Source: Oscillospiraceae bacterium (GTDB lineage: Bacteria > Bacillota > Clostridia > Oscillospirales > Acutalibacteraceae). Taken from it: a stretch of 42,930 bases of DNA. The stretch lies in assembly GCA_028697255.1 (NCBI GenBank), contig JAQVFM010000009.1, positions 1-42,930 of the forward strand, read 5' to 3'. Positions 25,401 to 32,333 of the stretch are shown in pieces (position 1 is the stretch's first letter; the number at the start of each line of letters is the position of its first letter). Position numbers and translations under genes: made by a program. Below the pieces are notes generated by a model. It worked only from the letters and a program-made list of their open reading frames with translations, was not told the origin of the DNA and did no database searches.

Positions 25401-26521
25401 AAGCCGGAATACACGCAACACCCGTCAATAAAATACATGAATCTAACGACAATGTAATCACACTGCTTGAAAGCGGAAAGGTAAATTACATCATATCTAC
25501 ATCATCCAAGGGCAGACTGCCCAGTAGAGATAGTGTAAAAATCAGGCGCAAGGCTGTGGAGCTTGCTATTCCCTGCCTCACTTCGATTGACACTGCAAAT
25601 GCTCTTGCGAATAGTCTTCGCAGCCGTTATACACAAAAAAGCACCGAGCTTGTGGACATTAATAATATGAGAAGCGATCATATAAAGCTTAACTTTACAA
25701 AAATGCACGGTTGCGGAAACGACTATATCTATTTTAACTGCTTTGACCAGCAAATCACCAGTCCGGAATCACTCAGCGTATACCTATCAGACAGGCATTT
25801 CGGAATCGGAGGTGACGGTGTTGTTTTAATATGCCCATCTAAGGTTGCCGATGCAAAAATGCGTATGTTTAACCTTGACGGCAGCGAAGGCAAAATGTGC
25901 GGCAATGCAATACGGTGCGTTGCCAAATACCTGTATGATAACGGAATGGTTAAAAAAGATGAAATCAGTATAGAAACATTAAGCGGTATTAAAAAGCTTA
26001 AGCTGTATTTCCAAAACGGCAAGGTAAGTACAGCCACCGTGGATATGGGTCCCGCCTTGCTCAAGCCCGCTGAAATACCGGTTAAGCTTGACGGTGATAA
26101 TGTTATTTCCCGCTCTGTAAATATCGGCGGCAAGGACTATGACATCACTTGCGTATCAATGGGTAATCCGCATTGTGTTGTTTTCATGGAACACCTTGAT
26201 AATCTTAATATTAATGAAATCGGTCCCCTGTTTGAATATGACCCGATTTTCCCCGAGCGCGTAAACACCGAATTTGTCACTGTTGTAAACCGTACAACGC
26301 TCAAAATGCGTGTCTGGGAACGTGGCAGCGGTGAAACCTGGGCATGCGGCACCGGCGCCTGTGCCGCAGCCGTCGCAGCCGTTCTTAACGGTCACTGCCC
26401 TGAAAACGAGGAAATAACGGTTCGCCTTAAAGGTGGCAATTTGTCTATCCGCTATACAAAGGATACTGTTTTCATGACAGGCAATGCCGTTAAGGTGTTC
26501 GAAGGCACCGTGGAAATTTAG
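22484..26521 (+). CDS. carB-dapF: Fusion of carbamoyl-phosphate synthase large subunit (CarB) and diaminopimelate epimerase (DapF)
   Basis: 1345 residues in one uninterrupted frame. Residues 1-1061 are a complete CarB: two ATP-grasp synthetase halves ([20 protein letters not shown] at about 11; [19 protein letters not shown] at about 556) and the C-terminal MGS-like allosteric domain (about 930-1060). From about 1067 the sequence is a complete DapF of 279 residues, with catalytic C1139 (KMCGNAIRC) and C1288 (WACGTGACA). CarB makes carbamoyl phosphate for arginine and pyrimidines; DapF converts LL-DAP to meso-DAP for lysine and peptidoglycan. There is no stop between the modules and no good Shine-Dalgarno before the internal ATG at 25667, so separate DapF translation looks unlikely. 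dapL follows 80 nt downstream. Confidence 0.95.
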   Translation: [1345 protein letters not shown]

Positions 26522-26601
26522 TAAATACTAAAAGATTGCCAAATCCACCGGACAACCGTGTTCGACTGAAACTAACTAAAAAAACTTATAGGAGAAGTGA
26601 A

Positions 26602-27777
26602 ATGAATATCAACACTAACTTTTTAAAACTCAAAGACAGCTACCTTTTTTCGACAATTGCAAGAAAAATTGCTTCATACTCAAAAGCCAATCCCGAAAAG
26701 AAAATCATTCGCATGGGCATAGGAGACGTCACACTGCCACTTTGCAAAGCGGTAATTGACGAGATGCAGGCAGCCGTTTGTGAAATGGGCAATAAGCAGA
26801 CTTTCCGTGGATACGGTCCGGAACAGGGCTATGATTTTTTGGCACAAAAAATCTGTGAATACTATGCGCGGCTCGGCACACAAATTGAACGAGACGAAGT
26901 GTTTATAAGCGACGGCGCAAAAAGTGATATCGGCAATATACTTGATTTGTTTTCTGTCGACAATACGGTGTTGATACCTGATCCGGTATACCCGGTTTAT
27001 GTTGACACCAACATTATCGCCGGACACAATATCATATACATGGATGCAACCGCCGAAAACGAGTTTCTGCCGATGCCCGACCAAAATGTTAAGGCTGATT
27101 TGATTTACCTGTGTTCACCAAACAACCCCACAGGTGCCGTCTATAACAGACAGCAGCTTAAAGAATGGGTGGACTATGCACTTAATACAGGCGCGGTAAT
27201 ACTTTTTGACGCTGCCTACGAAGCCTTTATCTCTGATGACAGTCTGCCTAAAAGCATATTTGAAATTGAGGGCGCAAAGCGCTGTGCCATAGAGTTTTGT
27301 TCGCTTTCTAAAACAGCCGGATTTACCGGAACACGCTGCGGTTACACCGTGGTACCGATGGCGCTTGAAAAAGACGGTACCAAGCTAAATAGACTTTGGC
27401 TGCGCCGCCAAACTACAAAGTTTAACGGTGTTCCCTATATTGTACAGCGCGGTGCCGCCGCCGTTTTCACACAAGAGGGACAATCTCAGATAAAGCAAAA
27501 TATCAACTATTATTTGGGCAACGCAAAAATCATTGCCGATGCACTTCAAAAGAAAGGTATATGGTTTACGGGCGGCCACAATTCACCTTATATCTGGTTA
27601 AAGTGCCCTAACAACATGGGCTCATGGGATTATTTCGATTTTCTATTAGAAAATGCACAGGTTGCGGGTACACCGGGTGCCGGATTCGGCAAAAATGGTG
27701 AAGGCTATTTCCGATTGTCGGCTTTCGGCGACCGCGACGATACACATGAAGCCGTAAAAAGAATTTTATCTTTATAA
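26602..27777 (+). CDS. dapL: LL-diaminopimelate aminotransferase
   Basis: 391 residues, fold type I PLP enzyme. The family hallmarks are MGIGDVTLPL, the substrate-loop RGYGPEQGYDFLAQKI, CSPNNPTGAVY and the PLP-lysine segment CSLSKTAGFTGTRCGY. It converts tetrahydrodipicolinate directly to LL-DAP, skipping the succinylase or acetylase steps; its product is the substrate of the DapF domain encoded just upstream. Frame-open starts exist from 26536, but the ATG at 26602 has AGGAG 7 nt upstream and gives the family start MNINTNFLKL. A hairpin terminator follows the stop. Confidence 0.96.
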   Translation: MNINTNFLKLKDSYLFSTIARKIASYSKANPEKKIIRMGIGDVTLPLCKAVIDEMQAAVCEMGNKQTFRGYGPEQGYDFLAQKICEYYARLGTQIERDEVFISDGAKSDIGNILDLFSVDNTVLIPDPVYPVYVDTNIIAGHNIIYMDATAENEFLPMPDQNVKADLIYLCSPNNPTGAVYNRQQLKEWVDYALNTGAVILFDAAYEAFISDDSLPKSIFEIEGAKRCAIEFCSLSKTAGFTGTRCGYTVVPMALEKDGTKLNRLWLRRQTTKFNGVPYIVQRGAAAVFTQEGQSQIKQNINYYLGNAKIIADALQKKGIWFTGGHNSPYIWLKCPNNMGSWDYFDFLLENAQVAGTPGAGFGKNGEGYFRLSAFGDRDDTHEAVKRILSL

Positions 27778-27783
27778 ATTATT

Positions 27784-27829
27784 AACGGGTCTGTTGCAAA
27801 ATTAACTTTATTGCAGCAGACCCGTTTTA
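27784..27829 (+). terminator. Rho-independent terminator of the carA-carB::dapF-dapL operon
   Basis: AACGGGTCTGTTGCA (27784-27798) pairs with TGCAGCAGACCCGTT (27812-27826), one G-U, then TTTT. It begins six nt after the dapL stop. Confidence 0.88.
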
Positions 27830-27844
27830 ACACTGTTTAATCTT

Positions 27845-27878
27845 ATACTATTCTCAGATTAAACCGAGAGAATAGTAT
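27845..27878. terminator. Inverted repeat at the 3' end of the 140-residue gene
   Basis: ATACTATTCTC (27845-27855) and GAGAATAGTAT (27868-27878) are perfect 11-bp complements and touch the minus-strand stop codon. No strong U run follows, so terminator function on the minus strand is uncertain. Confidence 0.5.
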
Positions 27879-28300
27879 TAATAATTTCTTCTTCTGCGAC
27901 GAAACAGCTCTGAAAGTATTAAAATTTCAATGATATCCCTAAGAAGTCCCCTACGCCTGAACCTGCCTCGAAAAGGGGCTTGAACCTCGGTCACTGCAGG
28001 AATAGAGCTTGCTTTTCTTTCCTGCTCATGAGCATATTCAACCATGTCAGGATACATCCGACGCACATCATTGTAAATGCTATCGGCCATTTTCTCAATC
28101 ATTTCCTGATTTATTATTCCATGCGCATCCATTTCGTCGCACGCCATTAAAACAAAGGGCTGTAGTTTGTAAAATATTTCCGGATATACAACACGATATG
28201 TAATCATATCCGACAGCTCTGATCGAAAATCCGGTTCATTATTGTTGGGCGGTATGTTTCTGTTTGAATAAGGTCTTTGATTCATATAATCGTTTTGCAC
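27878..28300 (-). CDS. Conserved hypothetical protein with Arg-rich tail
   Basis: 140 residues, no assigned function. The N-terminus is Asn/Pro-rich and disordered (about 1-22). The central part (YPEIFYKLQPFVLMACDEMDAHG, then EMIEKMADSIYNDVRRMYPDM) is mostly helical and looks like a family I recall only as hypothetical in Clostridia. The C-terminus holds a strongly basic stretch with a hydrophobic helix inside (FRGRFRRRG, LLRDIIEILILSELF, RRRRRNY). The start is GTG with GGAGGGG 6 nt before it. A small peripheral membrane or nucleic-acid-binding protein is possible. Spore-related function is conceivable but not shown. Confidence 0.7.
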   Translation of the reverse strand: MQNDYMNQRPYSNRNIPPNNNEPDFRSELSDMITYRVVYPEIFYKLQPFVLMACDEMDAHGIINQEMIEKMADSIYNDVRRMYPDMVEYAHEQERKASSIPAVTEVQAPFRGRFRRRGLLRDIIEILILSELFRRRRRNY

Positions 28301-28371
28301 AATATCCCCTCCAATTGGATTAATAACTATTTATACAGTATATGATATACCGACATATGTTGTTATTAATC

Positions 28372-28401
28372 AGCTAAAAAATATCCGAGGTTAAACCTCG
28401 G
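28372..28401 (-). terminator. Rho-independent terminator of the AGE-family gene
   Basis: The minus strand has CCGAGGTT-t-AACCTCGG (28401-28385), a perfect palindrome, followed by ATATTTTTT. It lies about 42 nt past the gene stop at 28443. Confidence 0.8.
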
Positions 28402-28442
28402 CTATCTCATTGGATAGGATTAATTGCCCAAAATGCCATATT

Positions 28443-29663
28443 TTATAAAACAGGTGAAATCGGCTTATCCTGCTCCAGCATAGAAAGCAGTTGCTCACAA
28501 ATCATAAGGCAGCGCGGCAGATGATACGGACCTTTCCACATCGAGCCTTTCTGCGTATGCGAGATGGTGCCATCACGGTGAAGATAGCCGAACCATTCGC
28601 CATACTCTTTATCATGAAAATGCGAAAAAGCATATTCATGTGTTTTTTCAAACCAACGCCAATATTTTTCATCTTTTGTTAAGCCGTATGCCATCAGGGT
28701 TGCTATAAGCACTTCATTATGGACCCACCACAACTTCATATCCCACTCAAGCTGCTCGCATGGGCGGCCATCAACATCAGTAAAATAAAACATGCCGCCA
28801 TACTCCTTATCCCAGCCGCGTTCAAGCGACCCGTCAAGGATATTAAGGCACTTTTTTAAAAGCTCATCATCGGATGAATAAATAGCCTCGTTCATCATAA
28901 ACCAGGCGTTTTCGCATGAATGTCCCGGATTTATCGTGCGCCCGGCCGGATTGTCAATCCGCGCCCCGTCGGACAGCACGGTTTCGAGCACGCACTCAAG
29001 TTCTGGTTTGTAGTGATAATTGATAATATCATCGGTAATTTCGCGGACAATGCCTGAATAATATTCGCTTTTTTCAGGATTGCAGCGGCGAAGAATCTGG
29101 GCGGTGCTTACAAGAACCATAGGCACCGCAACAGCTCTTTCGCTGCGCGTGGTCGCATATACTTTGGGTGTGATTTTATAAGGGTCACGCTCGGGTATAC
29201 GATAAAGCATCAACATCAACTCAAAGCATTGCTCAGCTTTTTCAAGCGCACTCCTGTCGCCGGTCAATGCTGAATACTCTGCCATACCCACAACAAAAAA
29301 ACTCTCGGAAAACATGTATCTACGCTTGCGCAGAGGCTTGCCCTCTCTTGTAACCTGAAAAAACATTCGACCATCGTTATCGGTACCGTATTTTTTCAAA
29401 AAGTCTTTCCCGGACTCTGCTGCTTTAATCCACTCTAAACGGTTTTGGTAAAGGCGGCACAAAGCTGAAAATGTCCATAACCCACGCCCCTGAAACCATA
29501 TTGATTTGTCGGTATTATAGCTTTTTCCCATCCTGTCAACAGAAGTAATATACCCGCCAAAATCTCTATCAATTAAATCGCTTTTCATCCAAAACGGAAT
29601 GCAATCCTGAAGCAGGTGGTCTTTGTAAAAATTGCGATATTTTGAAAACTGTGCTTTATCCAT
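28443..29663 (-). CDS. AGE-family epimerase/isomerase (N-acylglucosamine 2-epimerase superfamily)
   Basis: 406 residues with an (alpha/alpha)6-barrel pattern. Recognisable blocks are GGYITSVDRMG, KSIWFQGRGLWTFSALC, FSESFFVVGMAEYSALTGD, GRTINPGHSCENAWFMMNEA, MKLWWVHNEVLIATLMAY and HFHDKEYGEWFGYLHRDG; the conserved His residues of the family (RTINPGHSCE, WWVHNE) are present. The superfamily includes N-acetylglucosamine 2-epimerase and cellobiose 2-epimerase; the substrate cannot be told, but no nan genes or beta-mannanase genes are adjacent. The ATG at 29661-29663 with AAAGGAG 10 nt upstream is preferred to a TTG two codons earlier. It stands alone with its own terminator. Confidence 0.85.
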   Translation of the reverse strand: MDKAQFSKYRNFYKDHLLQDCIPFWMKSDLIDRDFGGYITSVDRMGKSYNTDKSIWFQGRGLWTFSALCRLYQNRLEWIKAAESGKDFLKKYGTDNDGRMFFQVTREGKPLRKRRYMFSESFFVVGMAEYSALTGDRSALEKAEQCFELMLMLYRIPERDPYKITPKVYATTRSERAVAVPMVLVSTAQILRRCNPEKSEYYSGIVREITDDIINYHYKPELECVLETVLSDGARIDNPAGRTINPGHSCENAWFMMNEAIYSSDDELLKKCLNILDGSLERGWDKEYGGMFYFTDVDGRPCEQLEWDMKLWWVHNEVLIATLMAYGLTKDEKYWRWFEKTHEYAFSHFHDKEYGEWFGYLHRDGTISHTQKGSMWKGPYHLPRCLMICEQLLSMLEQDKPISPVL

Positions 29664-29746
29664 ATACAATCTTCTCCTTTTGTTCTTTAGAAATTAGAAT
29701 TGCGAAATGCACTTGTGGTTTCATCAAAAACTTACTTAAACATGCA

Positions 29747-29774
29747 GTAGGGACGAACCGTGTTCGCCCGCAAA
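29747..29774 (-). repeat. REP-like palindromic repeat, copy D
   Basis: Reverse-orientation copy: GTAGGGACGAACC and GTTCGCCCGCAAA arms around a short loop. On the minus strand it reads TTTGCGGGCGAAC, as copies B and F do. It lies in the 276-bp gap upstream of the AGE gene, where I see no small gene. Confidence 0.65.
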
Positions 29775-29945
29775 GCGGTGTATTTTTTAATCAGATATTC
29801 TTTAGAAATACTAACACTAAAAGGCATTTATTTCAATAGTCCAAATCCGGCAACATAAAATATGGTTTGCCATAAAAGGGCTGAATATTTTAATTAACTT
29901 TTATTGATACTATAATATCAGTTACATCGGAAAGGTAAGATATGA

Positions 29946-30140
29946 ATGGATAATAAAAATAATCTTGTAAACGGGCCGGGTATTCCAATGGGATTAGGTA
30001 TGGCACTTGCACAAAATACTAAAGCAATGCAGTATTTTGCCTCGCTGTCGGCACAGGAACAGCAAGCAATTATTGAAAACACACACAATATACGCTCAAA
30101 ACAGGAAATGCAATCATTTGTGAATGGCTTAATTAGATAA
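29946..30140 (+). CDS. Small conserved hypothetical protein
   Basis: 64 residues: MDNKNNLVNGPGIPMGLGMA, then LAQNTKAMQYFASLSAQEQQ and a helical end (AIIENTHNIRSKQEMQSFVNGLIR). I recognise the pattern from clostridial genomes only as hypothetical. The ATG is preceded by GGAAAGG about 10 nt upstream, and a terminator hairpin lies 57 nt after the stop, so it looks like a genuine single-gene unit. Its stop codon is the first base triplet of a 28-nt repeat shared with dpaB. Function unknown; an Ala/Gln-rich helical pair is the only visible structure. Confidence 0.72.
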   Translation: MDNKNNLVNGPGIPMGLGMALAQNTKAMQYFASLSAQEQQAIIENTHNIRSKQEMQSFVNGLIR

Positions 30141-30165
30141 TGCTCACTGAATAATACAGTTTGCG
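30138..30165 (+). repeat. 28-nt 3'-end element, copy 1
   Basis: Starts with the TAA stop of the 64-residue gene and reads TAATGCTCACTGAATAA followed by TACAGTTTGCG. It matches 42278-42305 at 25 of 28 positions, where it starts at the dpaB stop. Confidence 0.6.
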
Positions 30166-30196
30166 TAAAGCAACAGAATAATTAAATAGTATAGAT

Positions 30197-30220
30197 GGGG
30201 CAGCTTGCGCTGCCCCTTTT
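30197..30220 (+). terminator. Rho-independent terminator after the 64-residue gene
   Basis: GGGGCAGC (30197-30204), loop TTGC, GCTGCCCC (30209-30216), then TTTT. Confidence 0.9.
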
Positions 30221-30427
30221 ACTTTGAATTATTTTTCATGCTTTTAATCAGATATTAAGAGCTGAATGCCCCCATCCCGCCGATACTGCAAACTCCAACA
30301 TAGTATAAAAGCGATTTAAGATTTTAAATCAATTAAGTGGATTTTTTTATTAAAAAGAGTTATAATGATGTACATTACCGTATTATGGCTACTTATACTT
30401 TATACGAATGCGAATGCACGGGATATT

Positions 30428-30455
30428 GTTGGGGCGAACTGTGTTCACCCGCAAA
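30428..30455 (-). repeat. REP-like palindromic repeat, copy E
   Basis: GTTGGGGCGAAC and GTTCACCCGCAAA arms; on the minus strand it begins TTTGCGGGTGAAC. Same orientation as copy D. Confidence 0.6.
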
Positions 30456-30506
30456 TCCGTTTATTACGCAATCGACTATTACTCAAAAATTGAAAGGAGC
30501 AGCATT

Positions 30507-30845
30507 ATGGCGTCGAAAAACAGAGTAAAGCTTGAAATATGCTCGACCGAGTATATTATTCTTTCCGACGAACCGGAGCATTATGTAAGAGAGCTGGCGG
30601 ATGAGCTGGACAAATCAATGAGAGAGCTTATGGACAATGACCCCCGCGTTTCGACTACAATGGCGGCCGTACTGACTGCACTGACATTCGCAGATGAGTG
30701 CCGCAAAGCTAACGCTTCCGCCGACAATCTTCGCAGCCAGATAAAGGAATACCTTAGCGAAAATGCGCGCGTAAGGGCCGAAGCTGAAGAAGCACGCCGT
30801 GAAAACGAGCGGTTGCGCCGCGATTTGGACGAATTGATGAAATGA
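30507..30845 (+). CDS. zapA: Cell division protein ZapA
   Basis: 112 residues. The globular head (KNRVKLEICSTEYIILSDEPEHYVRELADELDK) and the long charged C-terminal coiled coil (about 60-112, LRSQIKEYLSENARVRAEAEEARRENERLRRD) are the ZapA layout. ZapA binds FtsZ and bundles protofilaments at the division site. Longer frames start further up, but the ATG at 30507 has AAAGGAG 7 nt upstream and gives the family start MASKNRVKLEI. dut begins 48 nt downstream on the same strand, and the gene opens a growth/division block that runs to PBP2. Confidence 0.93.
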   Translation: MASKNRVKLEICSTEYIILSDEPEHYVRELADELDKSMRELMDNDPRVSTTMAAVLTALTFADECRKANASADNLRSQIKEYLSENARVRAEAEEARRENERLRRDLDELMK

Positions 30846-30893
30846 CAAATCAGCGGCTGAGTTAGCATAAAAAGAAAGGCATGGAACACAAAA

Positions 30894-31334
30894 ATGCAGC
30901 TTCAAATTAAAAGACTTGACCCGCGTGCACAAATCCCGACGCGCGCCACAAGCGGAAGTGCCGGCATGGATTTGCGTGCATTGCTTGACAAGCCTGTGTG
31001 CATACCGCCCGGCGGTCGCATATCTATACATACAGGCATTGCGATAGGTCTGCCCGATTCAAACACAGTAGGTCTTGTTTATGCCCGCAGCGGCCTTGCT
31101 GTTAAGCACGGCTTGGCTTTGTCAAACGGCGTGGGCGTAATAGACAGTGATTACACAGGCGAGATTATTGTCGGACTTGTCAATCTGTCTGACACCGAAT
31201 ACACCATAAGTCCGGGTGAACGAATAGCCCAGCTTGTAATTTCCCCGGTAATACCTGTTATGCCCGTTGAGGTTGAAACACTTAAAAAAACTTCGCGCGG
31301 CGACGGCGGTTTTGGTTCGACCGGCATATTATAA
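30894..31334 (+). CDS. dut: Deoxyuridine 5'-triphosphate nucleotidohydrolase (dUTPase)
   Basis: 146 residues with all five trimeric dUTPase motifs: SAGMDLRAL (1), ARSGLAVKHG (2, includes the uracil-pocket segment), GVIDSDYTGEI (3), GERIAQLVI (4) and the C-terminal RGDGGFGSTG (5, P-loop-like). It cleaves dUTP to dUMP and pyrophosphate, keeping uracil out of DNA and feeding thymidylate synthesis. Start ATG is preceded by AAAGG about 16 nt upstream (weak spacing). Next gene 15 nt after the stop is a DUF4321 protein, so this is operonic. No oddity. Confidence 0.97.
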   Translation: MQLQIKRLDPRAQIPTRATSGSAGMDLRALLDKPVCIPPGGRISIHTGIAIGLPDSNTVGLVYARSGLAVKHGLALSNGVGVIDSDYTGEIIVGLVNLSDTEYTISPGERIAQLVISPVIPVMPVEVETLKKTSRGDGGFGSTGIL

Positions 31335-31349
31335 TAAGGAATGAGCATT

Positions 31350-31601
31350 ATGAAAACAAAAAATACATTTTTGCTTATTTTTTTAATATTGGCGGCAATT
31401 GTGCTGTCAGCGCTTGTTGCAACAATTACTCAAAACATTGGTTATCTCAAATGGTTGACATGGGGAGACAGCTTTGGTCTGGATACTGTAAACATTGACT
31501 TGTCAATAATAAAACTTAGCTTTTCGTTTCATATGCAGGTCAATGTGCTTCAAGTGGTTTTTATTGCAGCCGCTCTGCTGATTTATTATAAAACAAGGTA
31601 G
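31350..31601 (+). CDS. DUF4321 small membrane protein
   Basis: 83 residues with two membrane segments (about 5-26 and 60-81) separated by a WLTWGDSFGLD block and a run of beta-like residues (VNIDLSIIKLSFSFHMQVN), the DUF4321 pattern. Function unknown; the family often sits near maf and mre genes in Clostridia, as it does here. An ATG at 31341 abuts the AAGGA site; the ATG at 31350 gives a proper 9-nt spacing. Its TAG overlaps a GTG that could start maf. Confidence 0.82.
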   Translation: MKTKNTFLLIFLILAAIVLSALVATITQNIGYLKWLTWGDSFGLDTVNIDLSIIKLSFSFHMQVNVLQVVFIAAALLIYYKTR

Positions 31602-31606
31602 TGAAA

Positions 31607-32173
31607 ATGCAAAAATTAATTTTAGCCTCAGCTTCTCCACGCCGGCGTGAAATACTTCAGCTGCTTGATATACCTTTTAAGGTGATCGCTCCCAAACAAG
31701 AAATCACGATAGACAGCAATATACCCTTAGATAAAGCCGTGCTCAATGTTGCCCGCAGCAAAGCTCTTGAAGTCTCAGCAGCATATCCCGAATATACAGT
31801 AATCGGGGCAGACACCATAGTTTCAATTGACGGGGTTGTGCTTGGGAAACCGAAAAATTCAAAGCACGCCCGTGAAATGCTGCAAATGCTTAGCGGCCGA
31901 ATTCACAGCGTTATGACTGCAGTTTGGGTTTTTGGCCCCGGTCTGCCCGACGGCGGCAGTGGATTTACAGATACGGCCAAGGTTGAATTTTACCCTTTAA
32001 GCAAATCCGAAATAGACGAATATATTGAAACGGGCGAGCCGGCAGACAAAGCCGGAGGATATGGTATACAGGGTAAAGGAATGAGGCTGGTCCGTGCTGT
32101 TTACGGAGATTTTTATACGGTTATGGGATTGCCCGGTGCACGTCTATGGCGGCTTATAAAAGGCAAAGTATAA
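31607..32173 (+). CDS. maf: Maf family nucleotide pyrophosphatase
   Basis: 188 residues. It starts with LILASASPRRREIL, the Maf signature, followed by GADTIVSIDGVVLGKP and EYIETGEPADKAGGYGIQG. Maf proteins hydrolyse dTTP, UTP or modified nucleotides and have been linked to septum inhibition. A GTG at 31601 overlapping the previous stop is possible; ATG at 31607 follows AAGG at 8 nt and gives the family start MQKLILASASPRR. mreB lies 160 nt downstream with its own promoter, a common clostridial order. Confidence 0.94.
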   Translation: MQKLILASASPRRREILQLLDIPFKVIAPKQEITIDSNIPLDKAVLNVARSKALEVSAAYPEYTVIGADTIVSIDGVVLGKPKNSKHAREMLQMLSGRIHSVMTAVWVFGPGLPDGGSGFTDTAKVEFYPLSKSEIDEYIETGEPADKAGGYGIQGKGMRLVRAVYGDFYTVMGLPGARLWRLIKGKV

Positions 32174-32210
32174 GTTTGCGTCGGATTTTCACTTATATAA
32201 AAAATTTATG

Positions 32211-32239
32211 TTGAGAAATACTTTATTACAGTATATAAT
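32211..32239 (+). promoter_or_regulatory. Sigma-A promoter of mreB
   Basis: TTGAGA (32211-32216), 17-nt spacer, TATAAT (32234-32239). A further imperfect inverted repeat (GGGAATTTgAATTTCC, about 32293-32309) lies in the leader. Confidence 0.75.
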
Positions 32240-32333
32240 ATTAAATTGTAATGTTTGGTATATACTGCAATTTGCACGCCTAAACTTCATATGGGAATTT
32301 GAATTTCCTATATTATGAAAGGAAGACAAGAAC

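Larger units (their letters stand above)
30141..30506. other. Intergenic region upstream of zapA
   Basis: 366 bp without a gene. It holds the rest of the 28-nt 3' element, a terminator (30197-30220), a 17-nt near copy of the terminator arm at 36971 (30268-30284), an AT-rich stretch with TATAAT at about 30360 as a promoter candidate (weak -35), REP-like copy E (30428-30455), and the zapA ribosome binding site. Confidence 0.5.

Noticed and set aside
25650-25700. carB::dapF join as a frameshift or sequencing artefact
   Set aside because: Both modules are in the same frame at full length, with a short natural linker between them and no homopolymer at the join. Reads are still needed to be certain.
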